Assembly (NCBI GenBank): GCA_013365325.1
Contig: JABVXV010000028.1
Coordinates: 358,751-422,750, forward strand
Reading direction: 5' to 3'
DNA from: Dipetalonema caudispina
Taxonomy: Eukaryota > Nematoda > Chromadorea > Rhabditida > Onchocercidae
DNA length: 64,000 nt
Each line of letters begins with the position of its first letter. The first letter of the stretch is position 1. The notes beneath the pieces are model-generated. The model made no database searches and had not been told where the DNA came from. It saw only the letters and a list, made by a program, of their open reading frames with translations. Below, piece by piece: positions 12,766 to 25,400 of this stretch. A program made the translations under genes and the position numbers.

Positions 12766-15700
12766 ATGAAACGTGCTGGTTCTCGTCGACGCAGGAGACA
12801 GGTAACGGTGGACGAAGATGTTACTGTTGAAGGCGATGCTGCTAGTTCATCTTTATCTGCCGTAAAAAATTTAAAGGTTCATTAAATGTAACCGTACCTA
12901 AGCTCGAAAAGTATGATATTTGGCTATTCTTTTTTATTGAAAAAATATATGAGGAGATAAATGAAATATTTCGGATCTTTGTTGAAATTTCATTTGTAAA
13001 TTTTTTGCTAACGTTTAGGTAAACGAAATAGCAACTAATAACAGATGAAAAGTACAGAGGTTAACAGTTACGCTAACAGAATCTATCCTTTAATTTATAG
13101 AAAGGCACTGTGCGCCGCAGAAAAAGTGGTAGACCAATGACCAGTGAAATGGAAAAATTGATTTCTGATTATGTAAATTATGTCAGATCAGTGGGTATGC
13201 AATATTTTTCAATATAGAAAATGCTGAAAGTGCAAAAAATGAATCTAAGTCGATTAATTAAAAAACTAGTAGGAATTTCGAAGTTTTAGTGGGAGTTAGA
13301 TTAAAACTGAAATTACAAGACTTTTTGAAAAATTGAAGTAGCTGGCATTCTCACTGGAAAAGAAAAGAGTGCTTGAAATTCAAAAAAAAAAAAAAAAAGA
13401 AAACTTCCAAAGTTTGGATAGATCATTATTTAAAACTTGCGTTCGAGAAGTTATAGCAGTAGCATCTATGTAAATACCTCAAAGGTTTCCAGGAGTTGCT
13501 GGTCTTCGACGGGAGTTCGAGGAGCTAAAAATGTTTGTACCGCCAAACAATGCACATGAAGCATTTACAGCGAATCCATCTAGAAATCGATATCGTGATG
13601 TGCCTTGTCTAGATGTTACACGGTTATTTGCAATTTTGAAGTATCACTGATAAATTAGCAGAGCGGTTGAAATAGAAGGAATTAAAATAAATTTGGAAAA
13701 ATTATTTGTGAATTTGAAAAAGAAATCGAATTGTATGTCTTAGCAAACCGCTCTGCGCATACGCTTCATTTGACTTGGAATGATACCCTCTCTCAATCGA
13801 TCATACGTTCATTTCACGTAAAGAAATTATCAAAAGTAAAATAAAATTACTTCCTGAATGATAAGATTTCAGAGTTGTTTTGACACTAAATGTTCCACCT
13901 GAAACAGATTATATACATGCGAACTGGTTGAATATGAATGGTTGTGCTCATCAATACATTGCTACGCAGGTACCACTCATTAATTACGTAATTATCATCA
14001 TTTCAGTTTCTCATATAATTCCAAAAATCGCATTTGAAATTGTAAGTAAATAATTGCAATTACTTCTCTTCTTTTCCTTTTAACTCTCATTTCAGCCAAT
14101 ACAATTTCATGGTTTAAGAATTCAAAAACTTTTCAAAAATTTCGAAACACTCTCTAGTCACAAATTTTTGGAAAGGTCTATTCATCGATTTATAAAGCTA
14201 ATTAGAAATAAGATCATTTAGTAATCATATAAATACCAATATGTCGTTGATCCTAAACCTCACTTTAAGCTTAGTTTGAAAAAAATATAAAACACTTTCA
14301 CTTCTGCCGCACACTGACAAACAACCTTGTTTCATTGTCGAATTAACTTCTCGCAAGTATATTACTTGCAATCAGGATTAAGTGATGAGTAACGTTAAAA
14401 ATTAAGATAATTCAATCACATTTCTTTGATCAGATAAAAAATTTTTTAAATTAAAATTTAAAGAAAAAAACAAATTATGAGATATCAGAGTGATTGAATG
14501 ATTAATTAATTGATGGTTGTCACTCACTATTTTATCCATTCATTATTAATTTCCCACCGCAGGGGCCACTCGAATCAACTGCAAGTGATTTTTGGCGTAT
14601 GGTACATCAAGAACAAATTACAACGATCATAATGTTATGCAAGACAATTGAAGACGGTAAACCGAAATGTTTTCAGTACTGGCCAGCAGAAAATGGTGAA
14701 AATAAAACTTACGGTTGCATGTTTGTCATGAATAAGCGGGTTAGTCATATTCCTTTCTATTTCCCATCTCTTAATATTACCCTGAAGTGAAAAGACACGA
14801 CTTGATAGCTGATACTGCATTAATAATACTTTTCGGGAAGCTGATATACAGTCGTATCAGATGAGCAGTTAAATCATTGTTTGTTGTTTGTTGTTTTGCT
14901 TGGAAAAATTTTCATGATTTGTGATTAGTATTTAGTGCAAAAATGAAAGAAATATTCGTTAAATGCTTATTTCCGATCCATCTCGTTTTCAATTTAATTG
15001 ATTTCTGCATTGAATTTAACTGAAGTTTTTTACATTGAACAAATCGAAATTATTTGTTTCAAAAATTATTTTTCAGTCTGAACACGAGGATAAATTTGAG
15101 ACCTATCTTCTGGAAGTGTTACCGGAAGGTTGTTCAAATTCAACCATCGTAAAACTTATACATATGACAGATTGGCCGGATCGTGGTGTACCTCAAAGTG
15201 GAATGACCGTACTCAGGCTTATTCGAATGATGCCTACTGTATTAATTGAGAGCAATTTTTATCTCTTCACTTTTTATTTTCGAGTTTCCAGAATTTCAAA
15301 TTCTTTCGTCTTTTGAATATCTAGGAAGCTTGAGGACTTGAACTCAAATTATAATTCCGTCTTTTATCATTTCCAGTTTGTCAGGCCTCTCATACTTCTG
15401 TGATGTGATGAATGTTTACCCGACTTTTTTCAATCTTAGTAATTTTAAGTAGTTATTTCAGACTTCCACCAGTATAATTCATTGCTCGGCTGGTATTGGC
15501 CGTACGGGTACTGTAGTAGCAATTGACACGTTATTATCACGTCTTTGGAAAAACCAACCATTAAATGTAAGATTGAATTGGTCAAACACAGACCTACGTT
15601 TAATTCTTCCCGTATTGGATATTTGATTCCTGTTTCTTCATCCATTAGAATCATTGAATCTAATTTTGATGTAACAGTCAAAATGCATCTGGGTTAAATA

Positions 15701-16185
15701 GATACAAACAAAATGCTCTATTTTGCTGCGATAATCAAAGACAAAAACGATAAAGTTAAATTTAGGTACCACAAGTTGTTAAAGAGATGAGAAGTCAGCG
15801 CGCGTCAAGCGTACAAAACGAAGCGCAATACGTGTTTATCTATACTACTGTACTTGATTACATTAAAGTAAAATTTATTCGAGAGTAGAGTTGAAACTGA
15901 GATGAAATAAAAAATTTTGAATTACCATCATTTTAGACCTGAAAGCTTGATAATTAATTGTTATTTTTATTACGGAAATATATCTGTACTTCTGAGATAT
16001 CCAACTTTCTAGGCACTACGTTCATTTCACGTAATATCTTACAAAAAATCATCAAGAAAACCATTTTCGAAATAGTTTATCCCAATATATTCTATAACTT
16101 TGCATTTCAGGCGAAACTACCAATGAAATATCGTGAATTTGCTATTTCATTTCATGCAGAAGTGAAGAAGGCAAATATGATCTAA
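12766..16185 (+). CDS. Cytosolic protein tyrosine phosphatase (about 345 aa, nine exons)
   Basis: Classical tyrosine-specific phosphatase, predicted catalytically active. Exons: 12766-12861, 13101-13194, 13493-13622, 13873-13969, 14563-14739, 15077-15238, 15462-15566, 15766-15867, 16111-16185; phases agree throughout. The order of family motifs is complete: NRYRDVPCLD (substrate loop), DYIHANW, YIATQGP, DFWRMVHQEQ, WPDRGVP (W231-D233, general acid), HCSAGIGRTG (C260 nucleophile, R266), and a Q-loop QNEAQYVFIY. The N-terminus is a short Arg-rich segment followed by an acidic/Ser patch. No membrane segment or second domain is present. This fits the expanded nematode family of roughly 350-residue cytosolic phosphatases, many of which are germline- or male-biased in C. 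elegans (family knowledge; expression here unknown). Exon 1 could end at 12876 instead, adding five residues. A poly(A) signal is at 16267-16272. Confidence 0.92.
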
Positions 16186-17006
16186 AACATTTTGGATTTC
16201 AATTTTCTCTTCCTATGAGAGAAGTAAAGAATATGCTTCCAAAATCAAAATGGCTAGAATATTTAAAATAAATGGGACATTCCATCCACTTTTTTATCAG
16301 AAATACCTTTAAAATGTATCATCATTGGTAATATATTTCCCACAACAAGGAGATCGATATCATCGTGTCAATACTGTTTAGTCAATAAATTAAATTTATT
16401 TTTATTGCTCACTATTGCACTTTGTTTACATAAAAATTCACGGCATTTATCGTTTAAACATTTGAAATAAAGCAAATACTGACTCTCTCATATTTTCAAC
16501 TTGTAGTAATTGTTGTTTCATCAACTAAATGGAATATCCTCTACTATATCATTATTTTCAACTATCGATCTCGTCCTTTATGCTTATCAGATGAATAATG
16601 TAACCATTCTTTCTCACAGATATTCCTGTAAAAGAAGAAGAAAAAATCATTGTAGGAAATATCATAATCCACCTTTCAACTTATTTGTATAACAAAATTA
16701 GTAATTAATTAAAAGAATATGCCAACAATTTTAATTGATTAGTAAGTGTAATTGTACAATCTTATTTGAACATCTTTACTTTTTCTCATACTTCCTTATT
16801 TAACAAGCAATCCTGTGGTTCAAGCTGTCACGAGGAAGAAATACACGATGAAACGGTATCCTGAAGGAGTGAGAAATAATAGTTTCACAAAATTTCTTTA
16901 GAATATTGGCTACCATCCATTGTCTCATTGTAATCGATGATTAGCGCTGTTGAATTGGAAGGATTCAGTTTGCTTTCCAGAATATCTGGGTATTAGGAAT
17001 GAAGTG
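16186..17006 (+). other. Spacer between phosphatase and histone-fold-like gene
   Basis: Contains the phosphatase 3' flank (AATAAA at 16267-16272), AT-rich filler, and a TTTCCAG acceptor ending at 16980 just before the next gene. That acceptor is a probable trans-splice site. An open frame at 16510-16692 has AT-driven composition and no splice partner, so I leave it uncalled. Confidence 0.5.
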
Positions 17007-18886
17007 ATGTCGAACAATGGAATAACACGACGAACAAGTAATCGAATCCGGAAAACGAAACGAACATACAGTCCGTCGGCTGCTGATGACGTTGCATCCA
17101 GTATGATTTGTCACTAATGTACTGAAGGCACATCATTCTGTTTGATTATTCTGATCCTGATATTAAAAAAACTGAAATAGAACTGAAGATGGTGGTAGTG
17201 ATGATGGTTCCATTTAAAAATTGCAACCACCCTTTGACTTCTACTTTTCATGGTACTTTCTACCCGGCTAATTTGATTCAGATATCCCATCTACATCGAG
17301 GAGAATTCGAGAAGAACCTCGCAGTATTTCCTTGGGCATTTCAAAGTCATTGCCTAACTCAAACGTTAAAGAGGTAATTATTACATATCCTTCCGAAACA
17401 GATGTTTATTACATGATTCTAAACAAACCAGCAATTGAATTATACTCATGTATTTACCCACACGCAAAGTGCCTCAGTTGACTCGTTGATCCTGAAAGTA
17501 TCTTGCTGGTAAGCATATTTTTGACGATTTATGGAGAAAATGTACTCTCTTGATTTGACATAACTTCTTTTTCTTTGCTGTGAACTTCCCTTAATCATTT
17601 TTTAATGTAGTTTTTAGAGCATACTGATGAAAAGGTAATCGTTCACGAAAATCCCTTTTATTTATCAGGTTCTCAAAATTCTTCATTTTCATCTCAAGCA
17701 TGTAGGCGAAAATTAGTTTATCATGCATCCGATGATTGGATCTCTAAAGTTCCAATATTACACTATCAGTCAAAAATAACTGCTTCAATCGCCTATTTAA
17801 TGATTGTTACAGGTTGTGAATGATAAAGAATATGGTGTTATAGCATTGAATCATAACTCTTTTTGGAATTTTGCTACTGCGTTGAGGTTTGTCTTGTTGG
17901 TATCTGTAATCGCTTTTATATACCTTACAGTCATTTGAAAAATAACTTTGATCTTAACGATAACTGAAATTAATCCACAAATGCTTAAAGTAATGAGCTT
18001 TTGTTTTGCAAGTATTTAATTTCTTTATTTTATTTACTTTGAGACACATGATTGAAGCACGATGAGTTCATATTCAGAAGCTTCGCGAGTTAGGGGTAAC
18101 ATGGCGGTATTTCTATGATTTGATGTTTCTCTTTTTAAGTTGTCCGATCGTACGTGAAAAAATCGCTGATGATAAGGTAATTGCACTCTTACTGAAAGAA
18201 GTATCCAAAGCAATTCGTCAACTAATTTTTGGAGCGAAACTTGTTATGCAGCAAGCCGAAAGACAAAAGCTTTTATGCGATGACTTAAATACATTTGTCG
18301 GAATGGAAGGTGGAAAGGTACGTTGGCATCGTCTTAATAAAATTTAAAATCTCGTGAAATGCTGTGGTATTCGCAGCTGATTTTTATACTGTCAACGGCA
18401 AAATAAAAACAAACTGCACGGATGGAAATTCTGCAGTGTTTCATGTTTGTATCGCATTTTCAGTGACACTTATCGTCCTACGGTCTTTCCCCACTTACTT
18501 TTTATATAAAGACTAATTTTAGTTGCTGTTCGGTTTCGTAGAAGATAATAAATGGCAAAAGATTGGTGATGTATTTGTGCCTAGTGATGAAGTTCTTGAC
18601 CTGAGGTTCTGCTCTTCAAGTGTTCAGCTCGAAACACTTAGTGGCAGGTAACTTTTAAGAATGGGTTGTTTGCATATTTTTTGATAGGATCCCTCATTTG
18701 AAAAATTGAACTACTCGATCATAAAGATGAGCGTATCAATTTTTAGCTGAAAGTATTACAAGCGAGATCAGTAAAATCGGAATGTTTGTAGATGAAAGCA
18801 AGTTCAGTATAATATCGAGCACAGAAGAATATGTTCTGAATGATTCAGGAATCGCTAATTCATCAAGTATGACCTGTATTGAATAA
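17007..18886 (+). CDS. Small protein with a possible TAF6-like histone fold (244 aa, six exons)
   Basis: Exons: 17007-17100, 17618-17748, 17813-17886, 18140-18317, 18523-18647, 18754-18886; all phases agree. The N-terminus (1-32) is strongly basic (RRTSNRIRKTKR), which could be a nuclear signal. Residues 110-160 form a helical stretch, ADDKVIALLLKEVSKAIRQL, then a second helix ending in ERQKLLCDDLNTF and, after a short gap, LLFGF. This order resembles the TAF6 histone fold, in which a long helix is followed by KRQKLT-x-x-D and then a PLYGF-type motif, so a general-transcription or chromatin role is suggested (inference). A typical TAF6 is much longer with a HEAT-repeat domain, which is absent. 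The start follows an acceptor at 16980. The stop overlaps a poly(A) signal (18882-18887). The acceptor of the last exon (GCTGAAAG) is atypical. The final join is therefore the weakest point. Confidence 0.6.
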
Positions 18887-19358
18887 AGCTTAAATCTTGT
18901 GCATATTCTTGTCTGATATTGGAATTATAAATGTTTCACATCTCAATTTTTTACTCCTACGACTGGAAAATCACCTTTAAGCCTATTACTACGAATCACC
19001 CTAGATCAGCCAATCTAGCAAAAGGTTGCTTGTGGCTCGTTCCTCTCCTAACTAATTTGAAACTATGGGACGCCCACTCTTGATGAATTTTTTGCTAAAC
19101 ATCAGCATCGAGTACGCAAAGGCTTATGTCTACGTTTACTCCATGACAAGGATTCGTTTTTTGTCTCAAATGGGAACTCTACACATCGAATTTCGTGATT
19201 TATGCAAACGATGAACTACTCCAAAGCTTATAATAAATTTTACGGATGAATTAATTTGAAATGAAAAGAAGTTGGTATTTGGGTAGCATCGGGGAATCTG
19301 CTGGACTCAACAATTTTATTTCAATGATAAACTAAAAAAAAAACATGAAGTGAGCCAC
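18887..19358. other. Convergent 3' intergenic gap
   Basis: About 470 bases between two converging genes. It holds the eL8 poly(A) signal (TTTATT on the plus strand at 19315-19320, AATAAA on the minus). I see nothing else. Confidence 0.6.
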
Positions 19359-21326
19359 TTAAGCTTTCTGTGCGAGTTCCTTGGCTCGCACTTTCTCAAT
19401 CCGTGCCTTTTTCGCCTGTGAGCGAGCTGACATAATACCACCTCCCCAGTGTTTCCGGATCTCATCAGCGCGTTCATTATAATTCGTTATAACTGTATCC
19501 TTAAGTTTCGACAACGCTGCCTTGTCCTCCCTGCAAACTTCAATATTACACACTGGTATTTAACACCTCCCAATAAGTGTTTACAAAATCGAAAAATTGC
19601 TGACGAAAGTCTAGTAAAGAGATGCCATGTTCTACAACATGGAAATATGTAACAAAGTGAGGAGTACATTCAATCAATCCAAACCGTGCAGTACGATATG
19701 CCCACGGGCTTGCTGTAATGATAAGTAAGAGAGGGGACCACTTAGCCGAGTTGTAATTTTGTAGAACTTTGTGCATAAGTTTCTTAGTATCTGGTAATGT
19801 AAGCTTTTACTTACGGATTGGTATCAACGACAGCAATGCAAGAAGTAGTCTTTCGATGAACAACTTGACCAAGGCGCGCCTTTCCTTTGACAATGCAATA
19901 TGGTACCTGTAAAGTTGCAATCTTAATTTTAATGGGACAGTACTGGAAATAGTTCAATCAGTAATATCAATAAAAGTTAAGAATGGACAGCCCAACTCTT
20001 GAGACTTACAAATGACAATAAGTAGACTAAATCAGCTAAGTAGATAAGTTCAGCAGAAAGAAGCAAGAACTCACTTTGAATTTACGGCAGAGTGCCGGAA
20101 GGAAAAGAACAATTTCAATAGGTTCAACATCATGTGCAATAACAACCAACTGTGCCTTCTTTTGTTCTACAAGCTTCGTGACATGGTTTACACCCGAACG
20201 AACTACTGGTGGACGCTTTGTTACTTCTTCAATTTTGCCCGCAGCCCGAGCTTCCGCACGCGCCCTTAATCGCTCCATCTTCTGATGCTTCGTTTCTGGA
20301 CGATATCTGTCCAGCAAACGGAACAACTGCGTGGCTACAAAACATAAATTAACTTAAAAATACTGAAAACCCGGCAGCAATTTCTTTTAGACAGTACTGC
20401 CTTGAAATTTTGGATTTTTTTTTTTTTAAATTCAGATCTTGGAGACCAACCAACGCTACTAAAATATCCATTTCCTCTCTACTTTTTGGTTATACCAAAT
20501 AAGATCTTTTCACTCCTGTCAGATGAAACTAAACAATGATAATAATGGACGATCTGAAGTGACAAGTAGTGGTCGCTTCTGAACATCCATTTTTTAAGAC
20601 GGGAAACAAATAGTGGACTTCTTGTTTGCAGAAATATTAAATATGAAAAACACCAAATAGTACCGTAACTTACCCGTCTGTTTATCAAGCGTTGTACGGA
20701 ATTGATTAATTGGTGGTGGAATTTTTAAACGCTTCATCAAAACAGCCTTTTGACGCTGCAAACGAATATACTTGGGCCATCGCACAAATCTAGTCAGGTC
20801 TCGTTTTGGCTGGATGTCTTGACCTAAAAACAAAGCAGATCTCATCCATTTTCTGGTTCTTCACACAAAGGCGACCTTCTTCTGATCATTAAAAGATCAA
20901 ATCAAAAGCACCCGTACCTATTGAAAAATTGCGCGCTCGTTTCTCGAATAGAGGATTTTGCTCCTTTTTTGATGTCTCCGATTTCCTTGCCATCGGTGGC
21001 GGAGGAGCAACTCTCTTCTTGATGATTTTCTTTGAAGGCTGTAACAATTTCAAAGATGAAGTATGCTTCTAAAAATCTATAAATAAGATTTCTGAAAGTA
21101 AACAATTATTTAGAAAGAATTACCTGCACCTACTAATAGTATTGGTAAACAGTGATTTGAGAGCACAAAGGTACCGATTAGCATTTAAAATGAACCAATT
21201 GAAATGGAGGTATCTCATCAAAAAATAATAGAATATGGAAAAGTGGTGGAAAGGTATCATCTGAAGAATGTAAGTGATAAACTCACCAATAATAAAACGG
21301 AAAAAAATACTTCAAAAACTCACCAT
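19359..21326 (-). CDS. rpl-7A: Large-subunit ribosomal protein eL8 (RPL7A, 265 aa)
   Basis: Component of the cytosolic 60S ribosome with an L7Ae-type RNA-binding fold. Exons (minus): 21324-21326 (ATG only, followed directly by GTGAGT), 20918-21038, 20674-20823, 20075-20334, 19815-19906, 19359-19530; phases agree. The N-terminus is [14 protein letters not shown]. Family blocks follow: [51 protein letters not shown], then [20 protein letters not shown] and [18 protein letters not shown] (the L7Ae core), and the C-terminal [19 protein letters not shown]. Length matches the family. A TTTAG acceptor about 20 bases upstream of the ATG fits trans-splicing. A start codon alone in its own exon is common for ribosomal protein genes. 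The poly(A) signal is at 19315-19320. Confidence 0.97.
19625..19642. other. Perfect 7-bp inverted repeat inside an eL8 intron
   Basis: CCATGTT, a four-base loop, then AACATGG, within the 284-base intron 19531-19814. The surrounding 19620-19760 is less AT-rich than other introns here. An intron-encoded small RNA is possible, but I cannot find clear C/D or H/ACA boxes. Confidence 0.35.
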
Positions 21327-22487
21327 TGTTTACTGCAACTGCAACCTAAAAAGAAACGGAATAAAGCGTAGTGCCGGGCGTCGCTAAATAACAGACTGAA
21401 AATACGGCCGCAGCTCGCTCGAGTGATATCAATGAAAATCGGAACTTTTGGATGTATTCTTGAGGTGGTTGATTCAATGATGTGTGTGAGGGGGTGGGGA
21501 GTATGAGACAAATAAACTTTTAGAAGTGAATTATTTAAAGAAGAGGCAACAGAGATCGCAAGACATTTCTGAATAGTTTACTCTAGTGATTCGTAAGATT
21601 TACTTCCTTCCATTAAGGAACCAGTAAAGGCATGGTTGCAGAATTTTGGAATCTGGCGAAATAGCATGGAATGGTGGTTGTATCAGAGACTAAAGATGAA
21701 ACAGCGAGAATTGTGACATACAAAGTGTAGTAACATATCAACGGTAAGCAAAATTCAGCTCCTCTTAAATTTGGGAGATAGTGAATTTTTTTCCTTTTTT
21801 TTATTCAGAAATCTTTGAAATACTCATTAATTCAGCTTGGATTTGAGATTTTTCAAAACTCTTGTTGGGTATAACTCTCTCAAAGCCTAACATGACCTAA
21901 CAAGCCTTCCTGACATGAATGATTCATGATTTATGTTGGTTAAAAATAATGCAATTGGAAAATGCATGCTTTAAATTATTTATCTCTCTAAATGATTATA
22001 AATATTTGTAACAACACCTACTTACATAATTTGCATACCTCTCATTCTTTTGGGTATTATATTTCAGTTGTTGGTGTGTTACATGACTGTAGTTGACCAG
22101 CCACAACTTTTTCTACAATTAACCCTTCATATTTCTTTCTCTTTTCACCGGGTTATTTAATCTGATTGTTATTCTGTTTTTATCATGTATTTTCTGTTTC
22201 TCCTTCTCACTACTAAGCAAACTTAATTCGAGTTTCATTGTCTCTTTATTTTCATATTGGAGAAGAGAGAAGTTTCCCAGCTGTTTAACTTGCAAGTGAC
22301 TTGTAAGTCACTCCACAACATCTCAGAATATCATCTCTATCCATTTTGTGAAACTTTTCGGTAGGATTTCAAGTTAAATCCATTTATTTAACAAATTCAG
22401 AATCGAGATCGATCTTCGAAGACTTTCAATTACCTTGATTCAAAGCGAAAGCAAGCAGATTTTTGAGTGAATCTTTACTTACAGATT
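21327..22487. promoter_or_regulatory. Head-to-head promoter region of eL8 and the FLVCR-like transporter
   Basis: About 1.16 kb between divergent start codons, so both promoters should be here. The eL8 5' leader with its probable trans-splice acceptor lies at 21327-21350. A TTACAG acceptor at 22479-22484, directly before the transporter ATG, is a probable spliced-leader site. No TATA box or specific factor site could be assigned. Confidence 0.5.
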
Positions 22488-25400
22488 ATGGCCGAGGACG
22501 CCGAAAATTTGCTAAGCAACACATCAGGCAATAACGAGCTTTCAATGCCTTCCTTTAAAAATGAAACAGCAAAACTAAAACTCGCCGATAATATTAAGGT
22601 TGTTTGCTTGTTAATGCTGTTCTTGAAGGTTAGAAATTTCGAAAAAAATATGCAAATTTATGCAAACATATGCAAAAAAAATATGCAAACACTGAGTTAC
22701 TGGAAGACGTAATTTTCTGATCCCTGTATATTTTACATTCATTCGGTTAATTTTTCTTCTTTTTAATTGTTTTCATACTTTAACATCTTTTTTCACTAGA
22801 ACGAAGTTCTGTTTTAAAGGCGGATTTTTTTTTGCTCCTATAGTAAAACATGGAATAAGTGTAAGAAAGAGCAGCTGTTGTCAGAGTAAGATGTGGGATC
22901 AATTAAATACTTTCAGGATGATAGCAAGGATGGAACGATCAACATTGAGCCAAAATATGCAAGTAAACTTATAGGAATAGTATCAGAAGTGGATCCAGCA
23001 GAACATCGAGTAAGCTATCGGTGAGTTTCCTCACAGGAATGGTATATGGATTATCTCTTATATGCGGCGAAAAATAATTACTACAATGTGTTAGCCTTAG
23101 AAGCGATTACTTTCCTATCAAAATTGATGTTTTAAACTGAAAAACCTCAAGCTAAATGACAGTTAAGCTTGTTAAATTTATATTAGAGTTTGCAGAGTTT
23201 ATCCACAGCGTTGGATCGTTTTAGCAGTTGTCACATTGTTAAACAATTCAAATACAATGTCATGGATTGCATTTGCTTCTATTTCCAATTATGTTGATGC
23301 TTTCTATGGAATGGTGAGTTAGGAATGATGACTTTCTATGGACTGCTTCTTTATTACCCGTATTCTAGTAATTTGCTTTAAAAAAGCATTTTCTGAGTTT
23401 TTTTACTGGAGCTCGGAGTTCAAGACTGTCTGCTTTATCGTTAAAATGAACGATCATGACCCAGACATGAGGATCAAAGGAAGATTAATTCGCCTGCTTC
23501 ATTCTAAAGAGTGATTTCTGGAAAATTGTTTTTATACGTTACACTGTATTGAAGTACTTTGAATATCTCTAGCTTTGTTAGATTTCCTTTTACTAACTTT
23601 GAGAACACGAAGAAAAGTTTATTCTACATGAAGATACGTTTCTTGTTTCTACATTTTACTTGTCAGCTGTCGTTTTGCAGAACAAAGCAGCGAATTGGTT
23701 TTCATTGGTCTTTATAATTTGTACAATACCGATAGGCTTGTTAGGCATATGGATGAGTAGTTCGTTCGGGCTTCGATTTGCCATTCTCATGGCATCTTGG
23801 ACAAACGGTATTGGTGGTACCATCCGTCTTATCAGGTTTGATTCTTTTCCAGGACCGTTCGATATGGGTGGCATTGTTAGAGGATATCGTACATGTAATA
23901 GCTGGCTAATAGTTGTGGCTGTTAGCCTTTATTTTCGAAATTAAGGTTACTTTGCTGAAGTCGAGTAAGGCTGAAATTTAGGCTGTCTTTCATCCACATT
24001 TTTGAAGTAAAATAACGGAAAGTCTTTCTTCCTTTTGTTCTCAAAGTCTTAAGTTTAAACAATTACTTCAAGTAACTTTACAGACCAGACATATATTTAC
24101 GTTTTCTATAGTCAGTTACATTTTCCACATTTCTTTCCTTTTAGTTCATTTTTGCCACTGCAAATCCGCTTCCCGGTTGGGATTTTTGGACAGGCAGTGG
24201 CTGCTTGTGCATATCCGTTTATTATGTTCCTTCCATCAAAAGTTAGTGTTTTGAAAGTTTTGTTATATTTTCATGTAGTTCAAATTATTTTCTAAAGCTG
24301 TAACAATATTTTAATACCTAAAGCTAGCAAGCGGTAAATTTAGGTTGCGGGATCATGGTTTGCTGAAAATCAAAGAGCGCTAGCAACAACCGTTGGAATT
24401 ATGGCAAATCCGTTGGGGGTGCTGATGGCAAATATTCTCTCTCCGCAAATAGTTGGGACTCCAACAGATGTAAGATTTTTAGTTCAAGTCGGAGCTCGAG
24501 TTTGCTTTCTCAAGGATTTTTTAAATCCATCAAAGTATAGTGATGCTGTAAGAAGAAAATGGAGAACTCCTGGAGACTAAGTGCTAGCATTTTTTAGAGT
24601 TAAGCGATTCTTAAATCAAAAGAACGAACCTTTATCTTCATTGATGTTAACTATGATACCGACAACGATAGTCGAATTTGAAATTGTAATGTAACTGTTT
24701 ATGAATAATGTCAGCAATGTATTTCCAGGTATTAAAAATAAATGTTATAACTTTTATACCCTCGTTGTTGGCTTGTTTGATAGCAACTTTCTGTGTAACT
24801 CGTTCGGAACCACAAACACCACCATCACAAAGTGCTGCTCAACCACAGATGCCGTTCTTTTCTGGTTTGTTTGCTGTTTTAACTTCAGCTCAAATCTGTT
24901 AGAAATATTTTAAATAGAAAGGATTTTGAAAATTGTTTCACGTTATGCAGACTTCTCGTTGCACGACTGGCTACTTCTCATATGCATTTTTTACTAAAAG
25001 TTTTTGCAAAATTAAGTTTCATATCATTCTGTCTTATTCTGTCTGTTAATTATGTTATTAATTTAAAATCGTTACGAACGTCAGTGTGTGCCAACTTTTG
25101 ATAATCATTTGTTTTAAACAGAAAGCAAATATTCCGTGGAGGAAGTGTTTTCAATTCTTGTAAGTTTAGAATGTAAAATGCACTGAAAATTCCAAAGATG
25201 CAAGTAAGTTGAGGAAGCCTTTCAGAAGTCTAAGCAAAGATTTACATTCGTGTTAAATTCCAGATTTTTCCTTTTCAGGAATCAAACAGTGTTTTACCAA
25301 TAAGGCATACATACTGCTCTTCATAGTAATGGGTGGTGGTATTGGCATGTTTAATTGTTTGTATACCGTCATACAGCAGCTATTTTGTGCAACAGGATAT

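Noticed and set aside
17189..17377. Plus-strand open frame between exons 1 and 2 of the histone-fold-like gene
   Set aside because: Including it forces a phase that runs into stop codons in the next exon; skipping it gives a clean join from 17100 to 17618.
21050..21320. TGATGA-like C boxes in the first eL8 intron (minus strand)
   Set aside because: No matching CTGA D box or terminal stem at the right distance, so a C/D snoRNA is not supported.
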